64,000 nt of DNA. Source: Corynebacterium tapiri (lineage in GTDB: Bacteria; Actinomycetota; Actinomycetes; Mycobacteriales; Mycobacteriaceae). Location of the stretch: contig NZ_VDHJ01000003.1 in NCBI RefSeq assembly GCF_006334925.1, positions 124,001-188,000 on the forward strand, given 5' to 3'. Under the pieces are notes generated by a model. That model ran no database searches. It was not told the origin of the DNA and saw nothing but the letters and a program-made list of their open reading frames with translations. The translations under genes and the position numbers were made by a program. Shown here one piece after another: positions 1 to 6,953 of the stretch (positions within the stretch are counted from its first letter, which is position 1; each line of letters begins with the position of its first letter).

Positions 1-912
1 GGGAATCTCCGAGGCCTCGTCGAGGAAGAGCACTCCACGGTGCGCGAGTGTGACCGCGCCTGGCAATATGCGCGATCCACCTCCAATCAAGCCTGCTTGC
101 TTGACGCTGTGGTGCGGTGCGCAGAAGGGCACGTCCAGGCTCAGTTCCGCTCCGGTAATCGAACGCACTGCACACACCTCCAGGGCTTCCTCTTGCGTCA
201 GGTCTGGAAGGATGCCGGGCATTCGCTCGGCGATCATGGACTTGCCCGATCCTGGTGGCCCAATCAGCAGCATGTGATGGGCGCCGGCAGCTGCTACCTC
301 GGCAGCCTTTTTCGCCGAGGCTTGCCCTGCCACATCGGCAAAGTCCTTCGGATTGTCAGTTCGCGGAATGCTTTCTGGGCAGGCAGACGGGATAGACACG
401 GAGCCGCATACATAGGCCCAGGCGATGGTGAGAGATGGCACCCCAATCACCTCGATTCCCGTAGCCAGCGCCGCCTCTGCAGCACAGTCGACAGGGACCA
501 CGATGTGGGTATAACCGGCATCGCGTGCTGCCAAGGCTGCGGGAAGAATGCCCGGGACAGCACGCACGTGGCCATCGAGGCCTAGCTCTCCTAGTACAAC
601 GGTGTGCTCCAAACGTTGCATTGCCTCCGTGTGCCCGGCAGACAAAATGGCCAGGCACAAGGCCAAATCGAAGTGAGCTCCTCGCTTGGGCACGTCTGCA
701 GGAGAAAGAGACACGGTGATCTTTGTCTTCGGCCACTGGAGGTTGACGTTGGCAACCGCCGAGCGGAGCCGATGTTTGGCCTCCTTAACAGCCGCATCAC
801 CCAGACCTACAACCTGAATACCGGGCAATCCAGCACCCACGTGTGCCTCCACCCTCACCAGGTGCGCCTCGACTCCCTCCAGAGCGACCGTGGCGCTTCT
901 ACCCAGCGCCAT
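1..912 (-). CDS. comM: YifB/ComM-family Mg-chelatase-like AAA+ ATPase (partial, C-terminus cut by window edge)
   Basis: The first 304 residues are readable from ATG 912. The N-terminal lobe opens MALGRSATVALEG, as in YifB/ComM proteins, and contains the family pattern around SLSPADVPKRGAHFDLALCLA. An AAA+ core follows with Walker A GPPGSGKS (about residue 225) and Walker B GVLFLDEASEI just at the window edge. ComM is a hexameric helicase that promotes branch migration during natural transformation in Gram-negatives; in actinobacteria the role is less clear. The start overlaps the yraN stop by 14 nt, so the two are translationally coupled. The family is about 500 residues long, so roughly 200 residues lie outside the window. 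Family assignment is firm; the cellular role is inferred. Confidence 0.93.
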   Translation of the reverse strand, partial: MALGRSATVALEGVEAHLVRVEAHVGAGLPGIQVVGLGDAAVKEAKHRLRSAVANVNLQWPKTKITVSLSPADVPKRGAHFDLALCLAILSAGHTEAMQRLEHTVVLGELGLDGHVRAVPGILPAALAARDAGYTHIVVPVDCAAEAALATGIEVIGVPSLTIAWAYVCGSVSIPSACPESIPRTDNPKDFADVAGQASAKKAAEVAAAGAHHMLLIGPPGSGKSMIAERMPGILPDLTQEEALEVCAVRSITGAELSLDVPFCAPHHSVKQAGLIGGGSRILPGAVTLAHRGVLFLDEASEIP

Positions 913-1237
913 TTTCGACCCCCACATAACGGGTCAGCTCAAAGCCACTTCCACGGGCAATGAGCTCGACGACATCGAATCGCACGCTGTTCGCCGGGTT
1001 CTCAGCGAGGTATCTTGCGGCCGCCCTGCGCATACGGGCAAGCTTTCGGGCGGTGACCGCCTCTGCCCCGCCAAAGCCCCGACCAGAGCGGGTTTTTACC
1101 TCTACGAACACCACGGTGCCGTCGTGATCTCTGGCCACGATATCGATTTCGCCGCAGGGATAACGCACGTTGCGCGCAACCACCTGCTCGTATAGCTCGG
1201 CCGCTGCATCTTCGCCGCGCGTGGCTAAATCCTTCAC
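899..1237 (-). CDS. yraN: YraN/UPF0102 family endonuclease-like protein
   Basis: This is a 112-residue protein of normal length for UPF0102. The restriction-endonuclease-like fold is visible as GEIDIVARD (about residues 29-37) followed by VVFVEVKTRSG (about 42-52). The E/D...EVK arrangement is the PD-(D/E)XK-type metal site. The family is near-universal, usually next to rnhB or comM, and its biochemical role is unproven; a DNA repair or processing nuclease is commonly proposed. Its 3' end overlaps comM by 14 nt, and it lies after the terminator of the rnhB operon, so it probably starts its own two-gene transcript. Confidence 0.92.
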   Translation of the reverse strand: MKDLATRGEDAAAELYEQVVARNVRYPCGEIDIVARDHDGTVVFVEVKTRSGRGFGGAEAVTARKLARMRRAAARYLAENPANSVRFDVVELIARGSGFELTRYVGVENGAG

Positions 1238-1331
1238 CTCTGCCCTCCTCCATCAGGCTGAACCAAAATTTCTTAGACCCAGAATGGAGGCCGGGGCGAG
1301 GTGCGTGGAGGCGGTGGACGTCGAAAAGCGA

Positions 1332-1361
1332 AAAACTGTGGACAACACGCGTTATCCACAG
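1332..1361 (-). terminator. Rho-independent terminator whose two arms are DnaA-box sequences
   Basis: On the minus strand a 10-bp arm CTGTGGATAA, a 6-nt loop and TTGTCCACAG are followed by TTTTT. This places a terminator directly after the DUF2469 gene. The plus strand arm at 1352-1360 is TTATCCACA, the consensus DnaA box, and the other arm at 1337-1345 is TGTGGACAA, the reverse complement of the actinobacterial variant TTGTCCACA. One position in the stem is a mismatch or wobble. Confidence 0.7.
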
Positions 1362-1382
1362 CCTTGATCGAAAGGAGATTGC

Positions 1383-1688
1383 CTACTCGGGGAAAGTGAA
1401 CTCCGGCTTGTCGAGCTCCTCGATGTTGACGTCCTTGTAGGTAATCACGCGCACGTAGCGTACGAATCGGGCGGAGCGGTACATGTCCCACACCCAGGCA
1501 TCGGACATCCGGACTTCGTAGTACACGTCGGGGCCATCCGCATGCGGGATCAACTCGACGGCGTTGGCCAGGTAGAACCGGCGCTCCGTCTCCACCACAT
1601 AGGAGAATTGACTGACTACGTCGCGGTACTCGCGGTAGAGAGACAGCTCGGCGTCTGCCTCGTAATTATCCAGGTCTTCTGCACTCAC
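1383..1688 (-). CDS. DUF2469 family conserved protein
   Basis: This is a 101-residue acidic cytosolic protein that opens MSAEDLDNYEADAELSLYREYRD, typical of the actinobacterial DUF2469 family, which has about this length and lies next to rnhB. The GTG at 1688 is chosen because AAGGGG sits just upstream and because conservation begins at SAEDLDNYE; a longer reading to 1811 would run into rnhB. The protein is rich in Tyr and Arg in the middle (VRYVRVITYKDVNIEEL). No catalytic motif is visible and the function is unknown. It is the third gene of lepB-rnhB-DUF2469 (10-nt gap after rnhB) and is followed by a terminator. Confidence 0.9.
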   Translation of the reverse strand: MSAEDLDNYEADAELSLYREYRDVVSQFSYVVETERRFYLANAVELIPHADGPDVYYEVRMSDAWVWDMYRSARFVRYVRVITYKDVNIEELDKPEFTFPE

Positions 1689-1698
1689 GGCGCGCCCC

Positions 1699-2322
1699 TT
1701 ACTGTGACTCGGCCCATTCCGCGTGGGCGGTGGCAACGTTGCGGTAAGTGTATCGATGAATGGGGCTCGCTCCGTGACGGCGCACCGCGTCCATGTGCTT
1801 GACCGTTCCATATCCCTTGTGTCCGGCGAATCCGTACTGGGGATAAAGCTGATCCATCTGCGCCATAAGCCGGTCCCTGCTCACTTTGGCCAGCACGCTG
1901 GCCGCGGCAATGCACAGACAGTTCGCGTCCCCGCCGATGACGGGCAGATGCTCGGTTGCGAGCCCCGGAACGTGCCAGGCGTCGGTCAACACGTACCCGG
2001 GCGAGGGGGAAAGCCCGAACACAGCCTGACGCATTCCCTCGAGATTGATTGCGCTGATCCCGCGTCTATCCACGTCCTGCGGGCTGAAATGAACGATGTG
2101 ATAGGCAACTGCCACTTCCCGCAGAACATCGAAGAGTGCTTCTCGACGCTTCGGGGTCAACTTCTTTGAGTCAGTCAACCCCTTCAGTTCCTCAACGGGC
2201 CCGCGGGGAAGGATGCATGCAGCGACTGTGACGGGACCCGCGCATGCACCACGCCCGGCTTCGTCTACTCCTGCGACGGGCCCTAGGCCAGCATGGTTGA
2301 GGGCGAGTTCAATTCGCTCCAC
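1699..2322 (-). CDS. rnhB: Ribonuclease HII
   Basis: This 207-residue enzyme cleaves the RNA strand of RNA-DNA hybrids and starts removal of single misincorporated ribonucleotides. The family signature GVDEAGRGACAGPV (about residues 18-31) supplies the first Asp-Glu pair of the metal site. LTDSKKLTPKRRE and VLTDAWHVPG carry further conserved positions. The GTG start at 2322 abuts the TAA of lepB without any spacer, so expression is likely coupled to lepB. Length and motifs are normal for the family. Confidence 0.97.
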   Translation of the reverse strand: MERIELALNHAGLGPVAGVDEAGRGACAGPVTVAACILPRGPVEELKGLTDSKKLTPKRREALFDVLREVAVAYHIVHFSPQDVDRRGISAINLEGMRQAVFGLSPSPGYVLTDAWHVPGLATEHLPVIGGDANCLCIAAASVLAKVSRDRLMAQMDQLYPQYGFAGHKGYGTVKHMDAVRRHGASPIHRYTYRNVATAHAEWAESQ

Positions 2323-3057
2323 TTAGGCTTGGATGTCGGGATCGTCCACGGACCCAATTCGGCTCAGCGGCAAAATGATGGCCTGAACCTTGCCCTTAAT
2401 GTTCTCCTCCGGAATGGTGCCCTGGTGCTCATCCCCCAGGTGGTAGCGCGAATCCAAGGAGTTGGTCCGGTTATCGCCCATCATGAAGTAGTGGCCTTCC
2501 GGGACGGTGACCGGCCCGAAGTAGGGGCCGCCACAGGCCTCGGAGCCGGTAGCAGGATCGACCGGATAGGTAGGCGGCTGCAGGATGAACGACTGATCCG
2601 TGGGCTTGCCGTCAACCATCACCGCGGGATCCCCCTCCTGGCAGCTGACGGTTTGGCCACCCTGCGCGATGATGCGCTTGACCAGGTTGTTCTCATCCGG
2701 CGCTACCAGACCCACATAAGAACCGACGGTCTGCAGCCCCCGAATGACGGGATTCTGGGAACGATGACTCTCAAAGCCCACGTCCCAAGAATCCGTGCCT
2801 TCGAAAACAACAACGTCACCCGGCTCCGGGTCGCTGAGGTAATAGCTGACCTTCTCCACGGCGATGCGGTCTCCCGTGCACCCTTGGCAGCCGTGCAGGG
2901 TCGGCTCCATGGACGCACTGGGGATCAAGTACACCCGCCCGATGAACGTTTGCAGGATGACCATGATCACCATGGTCGTCACGATGATGATCGGGAACTC
3001 GATGTACCAGGGCAGAACCTTCTTCTCGGCAGTGCCCTGTGCCGCACTTGTACTCAC
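2323..3057 (-). CDS. lepB: Type I signal peptidase
   Basis: This membrane-anchored serine protease removes signal peptides from secreted proteins. I place the start at GTG 3057, giving 244 residues that open VSTSAAQGTAEKKVLPWYIE. One N-terminal membrane segment (PIIIVTTMVIMVILQTFI) is followed by the extracytoplasmic catalytic domain. Box B PSASMEPTL carries the nucleophilic Ser, box D NLVKRIIAQGG the general-base Lys, and GDNRTNSLDSR is box E. Extending further upstream gives Arg/Ser-rich sequence of shadow-frame character. It is the first gene of lepB-rnhB-DUF2469. Confidence 0.96.
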   Translation of the reverse strand: MSTSAAQGTAEKKVLPWYIEFPIIIVTTMVIMVILQTFIGRVYLIPSASMEPTLHGCQGCTGDRIAVEKVSYYLSDPEPGDVVVFEGTDSWDVGFESHRSQNPVIRGLQTVGSYVGLVAPDENNLVKRIIAQGGQTVSCQEGDPAVMVDGKPTDQSFILQPPTYPVDPATGSEACGGPYFGPVTVPEGHYFMMGDNRTNSLDSRYHLGDEHQGTIPEENIKGKVQAIILPLSRIGSVDDPDIQA

Positions 3058-3086
3058 GAGCGGGAATCTTATCAGCCGAATATGAC

Positions 3087-3126
3087 AACGGGGCCCCGAC
3101 CTCGAAGTGAAGTCGTGGGCCCCGTT
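3087..3126. terminator. Terminator-like stem-loop between rplS and lepB
   Basis: AACGGGGCCC at 3087-3096 pairs with GGGCCCCGTT at 3117-3126, and CGAC/GTCG extends the stem inside after a one-base bulge. It is a very stable hairpin just after the rplS stop, but neither side carries a long T tract, so termination may be incomplete or it may act as a 3'-end stabiliser. Confidence 0.5.
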
Positions 3127-3151
3127 ACTGCCACAGAGTGGGCGCGATGTA

Positions 3152-3496
3152 TTAGCGCTTCTCCTTGATGCGGGCAGCCTTGCCGCGCAGCTCGCGCATG
3201 TAGTACAGCTTGGCGCGACGCACATCACCGCGACGGGTGACCTCGATCTTGTCGATGATCGGAGAGTGAACCGGGAAGGTACGCTCCACACCGATGCCGA
3301 AGGAGACCTTGCGGACGGTGAAGGTCTCGCGGATGCCGCCACCCTGGCGACGCAGAACGAAGCCACGGAAGAGCTGGGTACGCTCGGTGGAACCCTCGAT
3401 AACCTTCACGTGCACGTCGAGGGTGTCGCCGGGACGGAAGTCGGGAACATCGTTGCGCAGGCTAGCTGCATCAATCTTGTCGATGATGTTGGTCAT
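3152..3496 (-). CDS. rplS: 50S ribosomal protein L19
   Basis: L19 sits at the 30S-50S interface of the ribosome. The 114-residue protein opens [18 protein letters not shown] and contains the highly conserved [24 protein letters not shown] stretch (key residues G, R, F and V around 53-76) and the C-terminal [25 protein letters not shown] 3496 is preferred over the GTG one codon earlier because AAAGGAAA lies at a better distance. In many bacteria rplS follows trmD; here tex, the photolyase and two other genes intervene. Confidence 0.98.
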   Translation of the reverse strand: MTNIIDKIDAASLRNDVPDFRPGDTLDVHVKVIEGSTERTQLFRGFVLRRQGGGIRETFTVRKVSFGIGVERTFPVHSPIIDKIEVTRRGDVRRAKLYYMRELRGKAARIKEKR

Positions 3497-3603
3497 CACA
3501 ATTTCCTTTAAATGTCAGGACAGAGGACCCTGGCGGCCGCTCAGGCGGCTCAACCGGTTCGTATCCGTTTTCAATGAACTGCGCAATTCTTTCATACCCA
3601 GAG

Positions 3604-4278
3604 CTAGGAACCCAAATTGCGCTGACGACGCCACACCTGGAAGAACAACACCGCCAACAATGCCAGGGTCACCCACAAAAGGTACTTGTCCACAAGCTTG
3701 ATCACGTGCAGCACGGGCTCGCCATAGATGAACCCCAGATACCCCATGACCCCGTTGACCACAGCGATGGAGCACAGGTTTAGCGCCAGGAAAATCCAGA
3801 ACGGCACCCTCTGCACACCGAGCAGCGCGTTGAGAATGGTGTTGGGAACCGGACCTGGGCAGTATCCGAGCGGGATCAACCCCATGGTCCACGCGCTTGC
3901 ATGTTTGCCGTCGACAAGCTTGTCCGCCGCCGACTTCAGCCGCGGCGAGTGCGAGACCGACATGTCGATAAACTCGCGCCCCCACCGTCGCCCCAGGAAG
4001 TAATAGAGGATCTGGAACTTGATGGCTCCGAGCATAGTGAGGGCAACGTATCCGATGACGCTGCCGTTGCCCACAGAGGCATTTGCCCCTCCGACGACCG
4101 CGCTTGTATAGCCACCACCCAGGATCGTGTACGCGTACGGATGAGTAAGCAGCCATCCTCGCAGCGGAATAAGCACAAATCCGTACACCACCATGAACAT
4201 CAAGCCCGCCATGAGCACCATGTCCACGCGCGTGGGGCGCTCCAGGAACGCCGGCAGTTGCGGTTCGCGAGAGGTCAC
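3604..4278 (-). CDS. DedA/VTT-like multi-pass membrane protein, function unknown
   Basis: This is a 224-residue integral membrane protein with about five hydrophobic segments: near residues 18-38, 47-65, 72-92 (GYVALTMLGAIKFQILYYFL), 150-180 and 192-215. The central part resembles the SNARE-associated/DedA fold (GRRWGREFIDM, then GLIPLGYCPGPVPNTILNALLGV, which could be the re-entrant loop), but the match is only by eye. GTG 4278 follows AGGGAC. It lies downstream of the His-rich protein gene but behind a terminator, so it either depends on read-through or has its own promoter. A role in metal or phospholipid handling would be speculation. Confidence 0.6.
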   Translation of the reverse strand: MTSREPQLPAFLERPTRVDMVLMAGLMFMVVYGFVLIPLRGWLLTHPYAYTILGGGYTSAVVGGANASVGNGSVIGYVALTMLGAIKFQILYYFLGRRWGREFIDMSVSHSPRLKSAADKLVDGKHASAWTMGLIPLGYCPGPVPNTILNALLGVQRVPFWIFLALNLCSIAVVNGVMGYLGFIYGEPVLHVIKLVDKYLLWVTLALLAVLFFQVWRRQRNLGS

Positions 4279-4302
4279 AATGAAAGTCCCTAAAAGTAGA
4301 CA

Positions 4303-4336
4303 GAAAAAAGCCGCACGAAGTATATATCGTGCGGCT
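4303..4336 (-). terminator. Rho-independent terminator of the His-rich protein gene
   Basis: A perfect 10-bp inverted repeat, AGCCGCACGA (4309-4318) and TCGTGCGGCT (4327-4336) with an 8-nt AT-rich loop, is followed on the minus strand by TTTTTTCTG. It is a textbook intrinsic terminator 15 nt after the stop codon at 4351. Confidence 0.9.
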
Positions 4337-4350
4337 CGTGTTAGACGGCT

Positions 4351-4641
4351 CTAGTGCTCGTCGTAGTGGTCACCATGTGCGGCGTGGCGGTGTCCATCGT
4401 GGAGGTAGTCCACGTGGTCGCCGTGCTGGATAGCCTCGTGGCCGCAGTCCGGGCCGTGCTGGTGATCGTGCTCAGCGTGGATCTCGTGGCCCTCAGTGGT
4501 GCACTCGTCCCAGTGGCCGTCGTGCTCGCGGTGGATGTGACCGTCGTGCACGTAGTCCGTGTGGTCACCGTGGGTGAAGGACTGGTGTCCGCAGTCCGGA
4601 CCGTGAACGTGGGCGTGATCTTCGTGGATTGCGTGGGTCAT
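4351..4641 (-). CDS. Histidine-rich metal-binding protein, tandem duplicated
   Basis: This 96-residue protein contains 27 His, about 28 percent, with many Asp/Glu and three Cys. It consists of two near-copies of one unit: HGPDCGHQSFTHGDHTDY and HGPDCGHEAIQHGDHVDY, each followed by a (V/L)HDGHxHxxH tail. Small single-unit proteins of this type occur in many bacteria and are usually annotated as metal-binding or, doubtfully, as zinc transporter permeases; there is no membrane segment here. The likely role is buffering or delivery of Zn, Ni or a similar ion. ATG 4641 has GGGAG upstream and is where the His-rich unit starts. The promoter carries a duplicated TTGAAAACGA element, consistent with a metal-responsive repressor. 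Confidence 0.85.
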   Translation of the reverse strand: MTHAIHEDHAHVHGPDCGHQSFTHGDHTDYVHDGHIHREHDGHWDECTTEGHEIHAEHDHQHGPDCGHEAIQHGDHVDYLHDGHRHAAHGDHYDEH

Positions 4642-4658
4642 GAGCTTTCTCCCTGCTC

Positions 4659-4668
4659 TCGTTTTCAA
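4659..4668 (-). promoter_or_regulatory. Second TTGAAAACGA element in the 5' leader of the His-rich gene
   Basis: This exactly repeats the ten bases at 4701-4710, 42 bp away, which is about four helical turns. Its position after the -10 box and the other copy over the -35 box suggest paired repressor sites. The half-site resembles the TGAAAA half of actinobacterial Zur/Fur boxes, but no full palindrome is present. Confidence 0.45.
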
Positions 4669-4681
4669 TGCGTTGTCAATA

Positions 4682-4710
4682 ACGATATACCGTACCCACT
4701 TCGTTTTCAA
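4682..4710 (-). promoter_or_regulatory. Promoter of the His-rich metal-binding protein gene
   Basis: TTGAAA (4705-4710) is separated by 17 bp from TATCGT (4682-4687), matching a sigma-A-type -35 and TANNNT -10. The start codon is at 4641. The -35 lies within one copy of the TTGAAAACGA repeat. Confidence 0.6.
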
Positions 4711-4727
4711 CTCTTTTTCAAAAAGTC

Positions 4728-6926
4728 TTAAAAACCCGCTCCACGCAGGGCTTGTGCCATCGTGGAGTTAGGCAGATCGCGCTTGCTGCTCTTCTTTGGT
4801 TGCCGCTTCTTCGTACGCGGTTTGTCCTCCCCCGAGCGCATGCTCAGCGAAATCCGATTGCGCTCTACATCGACGTCAAGAACTCGAACCTGCACGACCT
4901 GACCCGAACGGACCACCGCATGCGGATCCTTCACAAACGTGTCTGCCAACTGCGAGACATGAACCAACCCGTCCTGGTGAACTCCGATATCCACAAAGGC
5001 TCCGAAGGCCGCCACGTTGGTCACCGTGCCTTCGAGCCGCATCCCCGGCTTGAGATCCTTGGGGGTATGCACACCTTCGTGGAAGGTTGCCGTGCGGAAC
5101 TCGGGACGCGGGTCACGCCCGGGTTTGTCCAGCTCAGCGATGATGTCACTGACCGTCGGTACTCCATACTGCTCATCAGCAAAGTCCTCAGCCCGCAGCT
5201 TGTTCAGGGCCGCGGAGTTACCAATCAGGCGCTCCACGCTCAGCCCGGTCGCTGCGGTAATGCGATCAACCACCGCATAGGACTCGGGGTGCACACCGGA
5301 AGCATCAAGCGGGTTGGCCGAACGCGGAATGCGCAAGAAGCCAGCACACTGCTCGAAAGCCTTGGGGCCCAGGCGGGGGACGTCGAGAAGCGCAGTGCGT
5401 GAGCGGAAGGCACCGTGCTCGTCGCGATGCGCCACGATCGAGTGCGCCACAGAGCCGGAGACACCGGCGACGCGCGCCAACAGCGGGGCGGACGCCGTGT
5501 TCACATCCACGCCGACCGCATTCACGGCATCCTCCACCACGGCATCCAGGGTGGTGGCCAGCCGAGTCTGGTTGATGTCGTGCTGGTACTGGCCCACGCC
5601 GATCGACTTCGGGTCGATCTTGACCAGCTCGGCGAGCGGGTCCTGCAAGCGGCGAGCGATCGACACGGCTCCGCGCAAGGAGACATCCATGTCCGGAAAT
5701 TCCTCCGCAGCAATCTCCGAAGCCGAGTACACCGAGGCACCCGACTCCGAGACAGTCACCGCGGTTGCCGGCAGCTCGCGCGCCAAGCGGTCGGTCTCCC
5801 GCGAGGCCGTACCGTTGCCCACAGCCACCAGATCCACCGCATGCTTTGTGCACAGACCAGTCAGCGTCTGCACGGCCGCGTCCCACTTGTTCTGCGGCTG
5901 ATGTGGATAGACGATCGCGGTGTCAAGCACCTTGCCGGTGGCATCCACAACCGCGCACTTGACTCCATTGCGGTACCCCGGGTCCAACCCAAGAGTGGTC
6001 CGCTCCCCCGCCGGCGCGGCGAGCAACACATCCCGCAGGTTGGTGGCAAAGACTTCTAAGGCGGCTTCTTCGGCACGCTCCTTCAGGCGCATGCGCACGT
6101 CCAGGCCCGCCGAGATCAGCAGCTTCGTGCGCCAGCCAAAGCGCATGGCATCCTTGACCCACCCGGCGCGCTCGAGTCCCGCGTGCCGGGCAATGATCTC
6201 CTCGTAGGTCTCCTCCTCACCCGGGTCCAGGTGAAGGCTCAACACGCCCTCGGCCTCGCCACGCAACAGGGCCAGGATGCGATGCGAGGGCAGGGTGTCA
6301 AAGGGCTCGGAGAAGTCGAAGTAATCCTTGAACTTTGCGCCCTTCGTCTCCTGGCCTTCGACCACGCTGGAGCGCATCGTGCCGTGTTCGAACATGGTCT
6401 CACGGACCTCTCCGACCAGGTCAGCGTTCATCGCCAGCCGGTCGATGAGGATGGCCCGCGCTCCGTTCAGGGCCTCCTTCTCGGTGGCAAATCCTTCCAC
6501 CAGGTACTTCTTCGCGACAGTGACGTCGTCAGAGGCAATCAGCTCCTCGAGCAACTCCTCGAGCCCGGCCTCGCGCGCCACATCGGCCTTGGTCTTGCGT
6601 CGCTTCTTGTACGGCGCGTAGATGTCCTCCAAGCGGGCCTTAGAGTCGCACTCCTCGATGCGGGTGCGCAGCTCCTCGGTCAGCGCATTCTGCTCGGCAA
6701 TCGCCGCGAGCACTGTTTCCTTGCGCTCGGCCAGCTCGCTGAGATAGGCCCGGCGCGTCTCGATGTGGCGCAGCTGCCCATCGTCCAGACCGCCGGTGGC
6801 TTCCTTGCGGTAACGGGCGATAAACGGCACGGTGTTACCGCTAGCGAGCAATTCCAGCGCGGCCGAAACCTGGTCCGGGCGCACATTCAGTTCTGCGGCA
6901 ATGGTCTGCGAGATCATTTGCCACAT
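4728..6926 (-). CDS. tex: Tex-family RNA-binding transcription/RNA accessory protein
   Basis: This 732-residue protein has the Tex domain order. The helical N-terminal region is followed by a YqgF/RNase H-like core opening TLGLDPGYRNGVKCAVVD, a helix-hairpin-helix region (VNTASAPLLARVAGVSG), and an S1 RNA-binding domain near residues 625-697 (GTVTNVAAFGAFVDIGVHQDG). A basic C-terminal tail (RTKKRQPKKSSKR) closes it. Tex binds RNA and affects transcription and gene expression globally in several bacteria. The start is ambiguous between ATG 6926 and ATG 6917; a GGTGGCGG stretch favours the first. Only 27 bp separate it from the divergent photolyase, so the promoters must overlap the neighbouring coding regions. 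Confidence 0.93.
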   Translation of the reverse strand: MWQMISQTIAAELNVRPDQVSAALELLASGNTVPFIARYRKEATGGLDDGQLRHIETRRAYLSELAERKETVLAAIAEQNALTEELRTRIEECDSKARLEDIYAPYKKRRKTKADVAREAGLEELLEELIASDDVTVAKKYLVEGFATEKEALNGARAILIDRLAMNADLVGEVRETMFEHGTMRSSVVEGQETKGAKFKDYFDFSEPFDTLPSHRILALLRGEAEGVLSLHLDPGEEETYEEIIARHAGLERAGWVKDAMRFGWRTKLLISAGLDVRMRLKERAEEAALEVFATNLRDVLLAAPAGERTTLGLDPGYRNGVKCAVVDATGKVLDTAIVYPHQPQNKWDAAVQTLTGLCTKHAVDLVAVGNGTASRETDRLARELPATAVTVSESGASVYSASEIAAEEFPDMDVSLRGAVSIARRLQDPLAELVKIDPKSIGVGQYQHDINQTRLATTLDAVVEDAVNAVGVDVNTASAPLLARVAGVSGSVAHSIVAHRDEHGAFRSRTALLDVPRLGPKAFEQCAGFLRIPRSANPLDASGVHPESYAVVDRITAATGLSVERLIGNSAALNKLRAEDFADEQYGVPTVSDIIAELDKPGRDPRPEFRTATFHEGVHTPKDLKPGMRLEGTVTNVAAFGAFVDIGVHQDGLVHVSQLADTFVKDPHAVVRSGQVVQVRVLDVDVERNRISLSMRSGEDKPRTKKRQPKKSSKRDLPNSTMAQALRGAGF

Positions 6927-6953
6927 CTTAACGGTGCCGCCACCCTGGAAGTC

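Noticed and set aside
3515..4156. A 213-residue minus-strand frame overlapping the DedA-like gene
   Set aside because: It is frame-shifted relative to the hydrophobic protein and consists of Arg/Gly/His-rich shadow sequence.
5314..6059. Long open frames antisense to tex (also in gdhA, glgP, ffh and pyk)
   Set aside because: High GC content gives open antisense frames; their translations are Arg/Ser/Pro/Ala-rich with no motif and no ribosome-binding site.
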